Shown: positions 17,901 through 25,053 of the stretch, in pieces
How positions within the stretch are numbered: the stretch's first letter is position 1
How the letters are laid out: the number at the start of each line of letters is the position of its first letter
Source: an uncultured Clostridia bacterium
GTDB taxonomy: Bacteria > Bacillota > Clostridia > TANB77 > CAG-508
DNA: 41,947 nucleotides
Assembly (NCBI GenBank): GCA_934141475.1
Contig: CAKPCG010000015.1
Location: 1 to 41,947 of the forward strand
Direction: 5' to 3'
Notes under the pieces: generated by a model
The model's input: the letters and a program-made list of their open reading frames with translations, nothing else
Told to the model about the DNA's origin: nothing
The model's database searches: none
Program-made: the position numbers and the translations under genes

Positions 17901-18106
17901 ATCGGTTCTATATATATTTCATCAGCCATTTCTTTATCTGTCATTATAGTTGCTGGATTTGAATTTATTAAAACTACTTCAATTCCCTCTTTTTTTAATT
18001 CTCTACAAGCTTGTGTTCCTGCATAATCAAATTCTGCTGCTTGACCTATTACAATTGGTCCAGAGCCTATTACTAATACTTTTTTTATATTATTATTTCT
18101 TGGCAT
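14903..18106 (-). CDS. carB: Carbamoyl-phosphate synthase, large subunit
   Basis: 1067-aa synthase making carbamoyl phosphate from ammonia, bicarbonate and two ATP, for arginine and pyrimidines. It has two homologous halves, each with an ATP-grasp domain: GSGPIVIGQAAEFDYAGTQ near the start and GSGPIRIGQGIEFDYCSVH near residue 550. ATP-grasp motifs GGTGGGIAYNEEE and GGQGMEIAYDDKD, then EVNPRVSRSSALASK and EVNPRASRTIPYISK. The C-terminal MGS-like allosteric domain (about 930-1067) contains the TNRGKILVTV and HSGKLAFIINTPT segments. Overlaps the end of carA by 14 bases. Confidence 0.98.
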   Translation of the reverse strand: MPRNNNIKKVLVIGSGPIVIGQAAEFDYAGTQACRELKKEGIEVVLINSNPATIMTDKEMADEIYIEPITVKTVEKIIKKEKPDSILPNLGGQTGLNIAMELHERGFLKEHNVKLLGTSPEGIKNAEDRQAFKDMMESINEPCIASKVVTDVEDAVEFANKIGLPVIVRPAYTLGGTGGGIAYNEEELREITSSGLFLSRVHQVLIEKCISGWKEIEYEVMRDSKGNCITICNMENIDPVGVHTGDSIVVAPSQTLADKEYQMLRTSAIKIISALKIEGGCNVQFALNPNSFEYAVIEVNPRVSRSSALASKATGYPIAKVSSKIAIGYTLDEIKNDVTGKTYACFEPVLDYVVVKIPKWPFSKFRTASKTLGTQMKATGEIMAIAPSIEQGLMKGIRSLEENLDSLEMSKLKEYSTEKILEQLNVVDNERILVIAESLRRGITIDEIHNITKIDKFFINKIDRLIRMEEELQTKKLTKELLLKAKKMGYLDKVISRLTKIKEEDIKKIRYENNIIANFKLVDTCSAEFKAKTPYYYSSYDDENESIDSKNSKKVMVLGSGPIRIGQGIEFDYCSVHSVLALKKLGYETIIINNNPETVSTDFDIADKLYFEPLTPEDVENIVNVEHPYGAIVQFGGQTAIKLTKALQKMGVKILGTQEVDMDRSEDRELFDEALENCKILRPKGETVYTENEAKKVANKLKYPVLIRPSYVLGGQGMEIAYDDKDVEKLISDINEIAQEHPILVDKYMQGKEMEVDAISDGENILIPGVMELLERAGIHSGDSISVYPTSIIEQKYIDKIVDYTKRIAKELNIIGLFNIQFIICEGEVYIIEVNPRASRTIPYISKVTGLPVIDVATRVILGEKLKDIGFGTGVYKKPEYVAVKMPVFSFQKLKDADTSLGPEMKSTGEVLGISKHFSQAILKAFIASGIDVTNRGKILVTVNDKDKPEILPIIKKLEKEKYQIYATSGTAKFLKENGLENIVTVPKIWEGTNSIPDLIHSGKLAFIINTPTKGKESNRDGFKIRRMAAESKVPCFTAVDTVVGFYDAIAKGFKEEDLEVVDIGKI

Positions 18107-19190
18107 CGTAATTCTCCTTTTTATTTTTTACTCTTTCAATAAATTCGTCAAAAATATAACTGCTATCTTCTGGTCCAGGACATGCTTCTGGGTGAAATTG
18201 AACTGTATAGATATCTTTTTTTAAGTATTTTAAACCTTCCACAGTTCCGTCATTCATATTTATATCCGAAATCACAGCAATTTCTGGATTTATTGTTTTT
18301 TCGTCTATTGCATATCCATGATTTTGAGATGTTATAAAAATTCTGTCTTTTTCAATATTTTTTACAGGATGATTAGGTCCTCTATGCCCATATTTTAATT
18401 TATATGTTTTAGCTCCTGTTGCTAATCCCATAAGTTGATGTCCTAAACATATTCCAAGTATTGGTTTTTGAAATTTACTTTCATATATTTCTTTGATTGT
18501 TTGAATTGATTTTTCATTATCTTCAGGGTCACCAGGTCCATTTGATAATACTAAACCATCAAAATTTTTAGATAAAATTTCATTTCTACAAGTATCTGAA
18601 GGAAATACAGTTACTTTACAATTTCTTTTTATTAATGAATTTATAATATTTTGTTTTGAGCCAAAATCTAATAGGCCAATGTTTAAATTTCCATTACCTA
18701 TTTCATAGATTGTTTTTGAAGTTACTTCTTTAACTACATTTGTAACTTTATAATTTTTTATTTTATTAATTATTTCTTCCATATTAGAAATGTCACTTGT
18801 TAACATTGCTTTCATTGTTCCATTATCTCTTAAAATTTTTGTAAGCTTACGTGTATTTACTCCTTGTAAACCTGGTATTTTATTATATTTTAAGAACTTA
18901 TCTATATGTAATTTTGATCTAAAATTACTTTCTACTTCTGCTAATTCATGAACAAATACAGCCTTTACCCAAGGTTTTCTTGATTCTTTATCTTCTAATG
19001 TTAATCCATAATTACCTATTAATGGATATGTCATTACAACTGCTTGTCCACTATATGATGGGTCTGTAAATATTTCTAGGTAGCCTGTCATTGATGTGTT
19101 AAATACTAGTTCAAATACTGAATCCATATTATATCCTATTCTTTCACCATCAAAAATTTCTCCATTTTCTAGAACTAAATAGCTTTTCAT
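18093..19190 (-). CDS. carA: Carbamoyl-phosphate synthase, small (glutaminase) subunit
   Basis: 365-aa glutamine amidotransferase that supplies ammonia to CarB. The N-terminal CarA domain (YLVLENGEIFDGERIG, TSMTGYLEIFTDPSY) is followed by a class I GATase with nucleophile Cys in LGICLGHQLMGLATGA and His/Glu in VQFHPEACPGP. Ribosome site AAAGGAAG. carA and carB form their own unit apart from the pyrFKD operon. Confidence 0.98.
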   Translation of the reverse strand: MKSYLVLENGEIFDGERIGYNMDSVFELVFNTSMTGYLEIFTDPSYSGQAVVMTYPLIGNYGLTLEDKESRKPWVKAVFVHELAEVESNFRSKLHIDKFLKYNKIPGLQGVNTRKLTKILRDNGTMKAMLTSDISNMEEIINKIKNYKVTNVVKEVTSKTIYEIGNGNLNIGLLDFGSKQNIINSLIKRNCKVTVFPSDTCRNEILSKNFDGLVLSNGPGDPEDNEKSIQTIKEIYESKFQKPILGICLGHQLMGLATGAKTYKLKYGHRGPNHPVKNIEKDRIFITSQNHGYAIDEKTINPEIAVISDINMNDGTVEGLKYLKKDIYTVQFHPEACPGPEDSSYIFDEFIERVKNKKENYDAKK

Positions 19191-19211
19191 TTAACTTCTT
19201 CCTTTCTAATT

Positions 19212-19241
19212 ATTATCTTTTTTATTTTAGCATAATGGCAA
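19212..19241 (-). promoter_or_regulatory. Likely promoter of carAB
   Basis: Minus strand TTGCCA (19236-19241), 18 bases, GATAAT (19212-19217). The leader is only about 20 bases, leaving no room for a PyrR attenuator. Confidence 0.5.
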
Positions 19242-19242
19242 A

Positions 19243-19276
19243 AAAAAAGAAATATATTTTGCTATATTTCTTTTTT
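19243..19276 (-). terminator. Terminator of the PlsC-like gene
   Basis: 14-bp stem AAAAAAGAAATATA / TATATTTCTTTTTT, 6-base loop, T run on the minus strand. Confidence 0.8.
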
Positions 19277-19281
19277 ATATT

Positions 19282-20140
19282 TTAGTTATATCCTGCAATA
19301 TCATTTTTTTCATCAAATGTATAATCTAATTTTTTATTATATACTTCTTCGTATTTTTTTACTTTTAATTCATAATCTCTTTTTCTTAGATCTTCTTTTT
19401 GTTCTTTAAATTCTTTTGAAGTATCTGGATATAATAGTTTCATTACATGTAATGTGTATTTTTGTACAAAAAATCCGTCTTCACCAATTTTATCTGTATT
19501 TTGCATTTCTATAAAACATGGTATTATCGGAACATTGTATTTACACGCATAATGATATGCTCCAATTTTTCCGAGGTCTAGGTTTTTTGTAATTAAACCA
19601 CATTTCTTCTTCTGGATATATTAGTATAAAATGCTTTTTTTCAAATAATTTTTTTAATGTAGGTTCAAAATTATTTGATATATATTGATGGCTTTTATTT
19701 ATAGGAATTGTTTGATTGTTTTTAACAAGCCATCCTAAATATCCAGGCATAAATATATTTGTTTCTTGAACAATTATGTCAAACTTTCTTTTTTTACCAA
19801 TTTTATGCATTAAGTATCTTATAATTGTATTATCTATTTTGCTAAAATGATTTGATGTTATAATTGCTCCTGTTTTTATATTTTTTATATTTTCTAATCC
19901 TTTTATTTCTGTTTTATAATTTAAATACTCTGTTAAAGAATCTGCTATTCCCCTTGCTACAATCGTTTTTGCTCTATTTCTTAATTTCTTTTTTCTATTG
20001 TCATATTTTAATATAACTTTTTCTCTTTCTTCATTTGTAACAATATGATCATGTATTTCTACTTTTGAATTGAAATTTTCATTTTCTACAGCATTTCTTA
20101 TGTTCTCTATTATTTTTAATTTTTCTTCATCCTTTTTCAT
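19282..20140 (-). CDS. PlsC-type acyltransferase, +1 frameshift
   Basis: Predicted 1-acyl-glycerol-3-phosphate-type acyltransferase of about 285 aa if one base is skipped. The catalytic HX4D motif is in SNHFSKIDN; YPEEEMWF is in the place of the EGTR-type glycerol-phosphate-binding block. The zero frame ends at 19541 after PRPRKNWSISLCV. Dropping the C of CGG (19571-19573) gives PRPGKIGAYHYACKYNVPII and continues in frame to 19282. The resulting PRPGKIGAYHYA block fits this family's conserved segment downstream of the EGTR-type motif, so the corrected frame is convincing. Own promoter and terminator. Active only if the frame is corrected during translation, or if the C is an error. Confidence 0.8.
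19571..19573 (-). other. Putative +1 frameshift site 4 (CCT CGG A) in the PlsC-like gene
   Basis: Zero frame CCT AGA CCT CGG AAA AAT TGG. Dropping the C gives CCT GGA AAA ATT GGA GCA (Pro-Gly-Lys-Ile-Gly-Ala). Confidence 0.7.
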
Positions 20141-20173
20141 TTTCTACTCCCAAACGCTTTTTTCTCCTTGCTT

Positions 20174-20202
20174 ATTATACTATATTCTTTTACAAATTTC
20201 AA
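20174..20202 (-). promoter_or_regulatory. Promoter of the PlsC-like gene
   Basis: Minus strand TTGAAA (20197-20202), 17 bases, TATAAT (20174-20179); ribosome site AAGGAG near 20165 lies too far from the ATG at 20140 to be certain. Confidence 0.65.
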
Positions 20203-20238
20203 TTATTATTTTTGCTAAAATATTTTCTAAATATACAC

Positions 20239-22119
20239 TTATTTTGAAATTAATTCACAAATTAGGTTATTAAACTCTGTAGGATTTTCTATGTTTAGTC
20301 CTTCTATTAGTCTTGCTCCATCATATAAAATTTTGCTATATTTTTTTAGTTCTTCTTTGTCATTTTTATATAGTTCTTTTATTTTATTAGCTATTGGATG
20401 TTTTTCATTAATTTCTAATATCATTTTTGCTTTTACATTTTGGTTATTTGGCATAGAATTTAATACTTTTTCCATTTCAGTAGAAATTTCACCATCACTG
20501 CTTAAGCAAACAGGATGATCTTTTAATTTATGCGTAAATCTTACTTCTTGTACATCTTTTATCTCATCTTTCATTAATGTAAACATGTCTTTGTTATTTT
20601 CATTTATTTTATTTATTTCTTCTTTTTCTTCTTGGCTTTCTATATCTAAATTATTTGAAGATACATTTGTAAATTGTTTTTTATCATATTCTGCAATAAC
20701 TTTTAAAACAAATTCATCTATATTTTCTGTTAAATATAGTATTTCATAACCTTTTTCTTTTACACCTTGAACTTGTGGTAACATGTCTATTTTATCTATT
20801 GTCTCACCAGAAGCATAGTATATTTTGTCTTGATTTTCTTTCATCCTTGATACATATTCTTTTAATGTAGTTAAATTTTTAGTTGTTGATGAATAAAATA
20901 ATATTAAATCTTTTAATTTATCTTTATTCATTCCAAAATCATTATAACATCCAAATTTTAATTGTGTTCCGAAATTCTTAAACACTTTTTCATAGTTTTC
21001 TCTATCATTTGCAAGCATTGTTTCTAATTCTTGTCTTATCTTTTTTTCTATATTTTTAGCTATTGTTTTTAGTTGTCTATCTTGTTGAAGTAATTCTCTT
21101 GAAATATTAAGAGATAAATCTGGGCTATCTATTAATCCTTTTACAAATCCAAAATAATCAGGTAATAAATCTTGACATTTTTCCATTATTAACACACCAT
21201 TAGAATAAAGTTGTAAACCTTTTTCATATTCTTTAGTATAATAATCAAATGGGAGATGTGATGGTATATATAAAAGCATACTATAATTTATTCCACCTTC
21301 AATTGAAGCATGTATTACCTTTGCAGGTGCCTCATAATCTGCAAATTTGTCTATGTAAAAAGAATTGTATTCATCTGGTGTTATATCTTGTTTTTTCTTT
21401 TTCCATAAAGGTATCATACTATTTAATGTTTCTTCTTCTATTTTATCTATATATTCGTCTTTTGTACCTTCTTTTAGTTCTTTTCTTGTTACATTCATTT
21501 TAATTGGATATCTTATATAGTCTGAATATTTTCTTACTATTTCTTGAATCTTATAGTCTTCTAAAAATTCGTCATAGTTTTCTTCGTCTTGGTTATCTTT
21601 TATATATAATGTTATTTTTGTTCCAACGCTTTCCTTTTGTATTTCTTCTATATAATATCCCTCTGCTCCTAAAGATGTCCATTTATATGCAGTGTTTTCT
21701 CCAACTTTTTTACTTTCTACTTCAATTTTTTTAGCTACCATAAAGGCCGAATAAAATCCAACACCAAATTGACCTATAATATCTATATCTTCCTTTTTTT
21801 CATTATTATTTTTAAATGCAAATGAACCACTTCTAGCTATTGTTCCTAAGTTATTTTCTAGTTCTTGTTTGTTCATTCCACATCCATTATCTTCAATACT
21901 TAATGTTCTTTCTTTTTTATTTATATTTAATTTTATTTCTAAATCATTTCTATATATGTTTAAATTATTATCTGTAAGTGATTGGTAATATAATTTATCC
22001 ATTGCATCACTCGCATTTGATATAAGTTCTCTTAAAAATATTTCTTTATTTGTATATATTGAATTTATCATTAAATCTAATAGTCTTTTTGATTCTGCTT
22101 TAAATTGTTTAGTTTCCAT
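20239..22119 (-). CDS. htpG: HtpG, Hsp90 chaperone
   Basis: 626 aa from METKQFKAESKRL. An ATG four codons upstream abuts the AAAGGA site and is less likely. N-terminal GHKL ATPase motifs: ELISNASDAMDK, EDNGCGM and GQFGVGFYSAFMV. Middle domain arginine motif is LNISRELLQQD. The C-terminal dimerisation domain is present, ending without the eukaryotic MEEVD. I see no CIRCE element upstream. Confidence 0.97.
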   Translation of the reverse strand: METKQFKAESKRLLDLMINSIYTNKEIFLRELISNASDAMDKLYYQSLTDNNLNIYRNDLEIKLNINKKERTLSIEDNGCGMNKQELENNLGTIARSGSFAFKNNNEKKEDIDIIGQFGVGFYSAFMVAKKIEVESKKVGENTAYKWTSLGAEGYYIEEIQKESVGTKITLYIKDNQDEENYDEFLEDYKIQEIVRKYSDYIRYPIKMNVTRKELKEGTKDEYIDKIEEETLNSMIPLWKKKKQDITPDEYNSFYIDKFADYEAPAKVIHASIEGGINYSMLLYIPSHLPFDYYTKEYEKGLQLYSNGVLIMEKCQDLLPDYFGFVKGLIDSPDLSLNISRELLQQDRQLKTIAKNIEKKIRQELETMLANDRENYEKVFKNFGTQLKFGCYNDFGMNKDKLKDLILFYSSTTKNLTTLKEYVSRMKENQDKIYYASGETIDKIDMLPQVQGVKEKGYEILYLTENIDEFVLKVIAEYDKKQFTNVSSNNLDIESQEEKEEINKINENNKDMFTLMKDEIKDVQEVRFTHKLKDHPVCLSSDGEISTEMEKVLNSMPNNQNVKAKMILEINEKHPIANKIKELYKNDKEELKKYSKILYDGARLIEGLNIENPTEFNNLICELISK

Positions 22120-22217
22120 TTTTACCAACATTCCTTTCTTTTAAGACATAAAATATGATTAACAATATTGTATTTTACAATTTTTTAAGTATATTCATCC
22201 TCTTTTATTCTATTAAA

Positions 22218-22259
22218 ACCGGTTCTTTTAGGAACTATTGGTACCTAAAAAGAACCGGT
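22218..22259 (-). terminator. Terminator of the 27924-22275 operon
   Basis: Arms ACCGGTTCTTTTAGG and CCTAAAAAGAACCGGT with one bulged base; 16 bases after the stop codon, T-rich tail on the minus strand. Confidence 0.85.
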
Positions 22260-22274
22260 CCTAAAATTTAAATT

Positions 22275-22767
22275 TTAATAATTTCTATATTGATTTTTAT
22301 CTGCTCTTTCGTCATATTTTCTATCATATTGTTCATTTTGAAAAAACCAATCTGTTTTTTTGTCTTTAGGATCTCTTTTTCTAATTTTTGTTACTAGTAA
22401 ATCAAAAAATACGCAAAATGCAAGTATTAGTCCGAAGACCTGATACCATAGCATTTTGTAATATTCCCATTGGAACTGTTTCACCTGATAATATTGATGG
22501 TAAAGCATTTGTTACTATGTATCCTCCAAAGTAATATCCATATGATATTAAATAAATTACTCCACCTACAAAATTTCTTCTTAATACTAGAATCATACAT
22601 AATATTGTTACAAATAGTAGTATTATTTCAAATGTAAAATTAAATGCTATAAACCCTCCAAATGAATTTCCATATTGTGCCTGAAAAGCTACAATAACTC
22701 TAAATATCCAAAACATTGCCATAAACATTACAAGTAACCATGACGACAAATTTTTCATTTTTTTCAT
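22275..22767 (-). CDS. Conserved small membrane protein, +1 frameshift
   Basis: About 163 aa when one base is skipped: four or five membrane helices followed by a basic tail (RDPKDKKTDWFF, YDRKYDERADKNQY), a combination I recognise from Clostridia genomes without a known function. The zero frame runs from 22767 to a stop at 22402 and has VSGLRTNTCILRIF at the break. Dropping the C of CGG (22432-22434) gives VSGLGLILAFCVFFDLLVTK, completing the last helix, and the frame continues to 22275. It is the last gene of the long operon, after DUF1292. Confidence 0.75.
22432..22434 (-). other. Putative +1 frameshift site 5 (CTT CGG A)
   Basis: Zero frame GGT CTT CGG ACT AAT. Dropping the C gives GGT CTT GGA CTA ATA CTT GCA, which completes a membrane helix. 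Same CTT CGG A heptamer as in sufB. Confidence 0.7.
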
Positions 22768-22802
22768 CTCTTTTCTTTTTTATTTTAGTTTAATTAAAAA
22801 AT

Positions 22803-22836
22803 AAAACTTAGACGACTTGATCATCGCCTAAGTTTT
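22803..22836 (-). terminator. Hairpin after yrzB
   Basis: Arms AAAACTTAG and CTAAGTTTT with three more pairs inside (one mismatch). Probably partial termination before the last operon gene. Confidence 0.65.
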
Positions 22837-22838
22837 TA

Positions 22839-23153
22839 TTACTCATCGCTATCAACGAAATCAAATTCATCTTTGAATTTTTCTTTAAAAATGTTAAATA
22901 CTTTCATTAATGTATCTTCATTTTCAACACTAACATAAGACTCTTGATCGCTGTCTTCTTCTGAATCTTCTAATTTTAGTATTACTACTTCTCCGTCATC
23001 TTCTTCTCCTTCTTCTAGTACTGGTAGTAAAACTACATATTGTTCATCTTCAAAATCTATTAAATCTAAGAATTCAAATTTTACTTCTTTTCCTTCCTCG
23101 TCATTTAAAGTTATGATATTGTCTAGTTCTTCTCCTCCAAAATTTTCTTCCAT
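22839..23153 (-). CDS. DUF1292 (YrzB family) protein
   Basis: 104 aa from MEENFGG, chosen because AAAGGAGAAATT precedes this ATG. It is very acidic (ITLNDEEGKEVKFEFLDL, YVVLLPVLEEGE), the pattern of DUF1292/YrzB. The function is not established. Follows ireB and ruvX as in most Bacillota. Confidence 0.9.
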   Translation of the reverse strand: MEENFGGEELDNIITLNDEEGKEVKFEFLDLIDFEDEQYVVLLPVLEEGEEDDGEVVILKLEDSEEDSDQESYVSVENEDTLMKVFNIFKEKFKDEFDFVDSDE

Positions 23154-23202
23154 AATTTCTCCTTTCAATTTTTTATTACTTTTAATTTTAAAAACTTTTG
23201 TA

Positions 23203-23625
23203 TCATGAATTTTTTTGTCTTTCTATATAAGTTTCTAATATATATACTGCAGATATAGTATCAACTATATTTCTTTTTTTATGCTTATTTATATTTAAAA
23301 AATTCATTGTTTTGTGTGCTGCAACTGTTGTAAGCCTTTCATCTATATAGTCAATTTTTATTTTATTATATTTACATTTTAGTTTGTGTATAAATTTTTC
23401 TGTAAGCTCTGCTCTTTCAGATTTTGTTCCATTCATATTATATGGCATTCCAACTACTATTGTATTTATTTCATAAATTCCAAGTAATTCATCAATTTTT
23501 TTTAAAATTAATCTGTCACTTCCTTGTGAATGTAAAGTTTCTAATCCTTGTGCTGTAATTCCTAGTTCATCTGTTATTGCAAAGCCTGTCCTACTATCAC
23601 CATAGTCGATGCTTAATATTCTCAT
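23203..23625 (-). CDS. ruvX: RuvX/YqgF, RNase H-fold nuclease
   Basis: 140-aa RNase H-like protein, annotated as putative Holliday-junction resolvase and also tied to 16S rRNA 5'-end maturation. Motifs: the first catalytic Asp in LSIDYGDSRTGFAI, VGMPYNMNGT, IDYIDERLTT and the last Asp in NIVDTISAVYIL. Overlaps ireB by 4 bases (translational coupling). Confidence 0.95.
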   Translation of the reverse strand: MRILSIDYGDSRTGFAITDELGITAQGLETLHSQGSDRLILKKIDELLGIYEINTIVVGMPYNMNGTKSERAELTEKFIHKLKCKYNKIKIDYIDERLTTVAAHKTMNFLNINKHKKRNIVDTISAVYILETYIERQKNS

Positions 23626-23879
23626 TGTTTATCAATTCCTATATAATATTTTACTAATTTTTCTAAAAGCTCGTCTCTTTCTATACATCTAATTTTGTTT
23701 CTAGCATCATTATGGCTTGTAATATATGTTGGGTCACCTGATAAAATATATCCAACAATTTGATTTATAGGATTATATCCTTTTTCTACCAATGCTTCGT
23801 AAACTTCCTTTAGTACAACTTTGGTATCTATATCCTTATTTTTTTCTACTTTAAAAAACATTGTTTTATCTAAATCCAT
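23622..23879 (-). CDS. ireB: IreB family phosphoprotein (UPF0297/YrzL)
   Basis: 85 aa with family blocks MFFKVEKNKDI, YEALVEKGYNPINQIVGYIL and SGDPTYITSHNDARNKI. In enterococci IreB is a target of the Ser/Thr kinase IreK and affects cephalosporin resistance. The usual upstream neighbour alaS is absent here, replaced by the GGDEF-like gene. Confidence 0.94.
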   Translation of the reverse strand: MDLDKTMFFKVEKNKDIDTKVVLKEVYEALVEKGYNPINQIVGYILSGDPTYITSHNDARNKIRCIERDELLEKLVKYYIGIDKQ

Positions 23880-23891
23880 ATTGTTCCTCCT

Positions 23892-25049
23892 TTATATGTT
23901 ATTTATTTGGCTTTCTTCACTAGATGCTTCATCTAAATGTTTTTCCATTTTCTTTAATACTTCTTCTATTCCTGTGCCTTTATAATATGTTGCAACAACA
24001 AAGTTTAGTGATGGTGTAACTTCTATTTCTTCTAACTTTTTCTTTTTGCGTTTCTTTTTCTTTTCATCTACTTCAACATCTTTAACTTCAAAATTATTTT
24101 TTAAAGATATTTTTAATTTTTCTGTAGATTCTTTAATTTGATTTATAAAATCTGCTACACTTTCTGCTTCAACTCCAGAAAATACAATTACAAATTTTGG
24201 TCCCATATATCTTACAAATATGTATTTTTCTGCTATATTTTGTTGAACATTTTTACTAACTTCTGTTATAACTCTATTTCCCAGTTCTCTTGATAATTTA
24301 TTGATATCTTCTATATTTGAAACTCTAAACATACATATTGCTGATGTTGTGTATTGGTCGATAATTTTTTTTCCTTCTCCATAAAGGTATTCTGCAGAAT
24401 TTAGACCAGTAAATAAGTCTGTTCTTACTATATTTTCTAATATTTTTTGGTAATCTACAGCTTTTAATACAGATACAATATTTTCTTTTACTGTTTCAAA
24501 TACTGTTGTGTCTATATTATCAAAATCATGTGGTATTCCACTTTCTATTATCCAATAGCCTATATATACATTATCTATATATAATGGGAAAAAGATTGCT
24601 GATTTTGCTCTATCAAATTCCTTTTCTTGGTATGGAAGCCTTTCGCCCTCATTATTTATTGTTATATATTTAGGGCTAGCTGTTGTTATACTATCCCTAA
24701 ATATATCTACTTCATGTAATTTACTTAAAGTATCCCAATGTGTTGTGCTAACATTTGATGCTTTTACAATATAGTCTGTACCGTCAAATACAACAATTGT
24801 AGAATATTTTACTTGATATTTTTCTATAATTATATCATTTATTGCTTTTATTTTTTTATCAACACTCAAGTCGCTTCCTGTTATACTCATAAAATCCTGT
24901 AATATATTTAAATTAGTAAATCTTTTGCTTTGAGTTTGAAACGATTGGATTCTTTTGTATAAAGACAAATTATAAATCCCTAATGCAAGTACTGTAAAAA
25001 CTAATACTATAACCACTATTACTAACAAGATTTGTCCCTCCATTTTCAT
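23892..25049 (-). CDS. Membrane-anchored GAF / degenerate GGDEF protein
   Basis: 385 aa. One N-terminal membrane helix (about 8-30, LVIVVIVLVFTVLALGIY). A GAF-like sensor domain spans about 50-185 (YSTIVVFDGTDYIV, SAIFFPLYIDNVYIGYWI). A GGDEF-like fold follows (RTDLFTGLNSAEYLYGEG, FRVSNIEDINKL). The GGDEF signature reads MGPKF in YMGPKFVIVFSG, so cyclase activity is unlikely; it may bind nucleotide or act structurally. A run of Lys (KKKKRKKKKLEE) lies near residue 330. Starts 4 bases after the CpaE-like gene. Confidence 0.75.
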   Translation of the reverse strand: MKMEGQILLVIVVIVLVFTVLALGIYNLSLYKRIQSFQTQSKRFTNLNILQDFMSITGSDLSVDKKIKAINDIIIEKYQVKYSTIVVFDGTDYIVKASNVSTTHWDTLSKLHEVDIFRDSITTASPKYITINNEGERLPYQEKEFDRAKSAIFFPLYIDNVYIGYWIIESGIPHDFDNIDTTVFETVKENIVSVLKAVDYQKILENIVRTDLFTGLNSAEYLYGEGKKIIDQYTTSAICMFRVSNIEDINKLSRELGNRVITEVSKNVQQNIAEKYIFVRYMGPKFVIVFSGVEAESVADFINQIKESTEKLKISLKNNFEVKDVEVDEKKKKRKKKKLEEIEVTPSLNFVVATYYKGTGIEEVLKKMEKHLDEASSEESQINNI

Positions 25050-25053
25050 TCTT

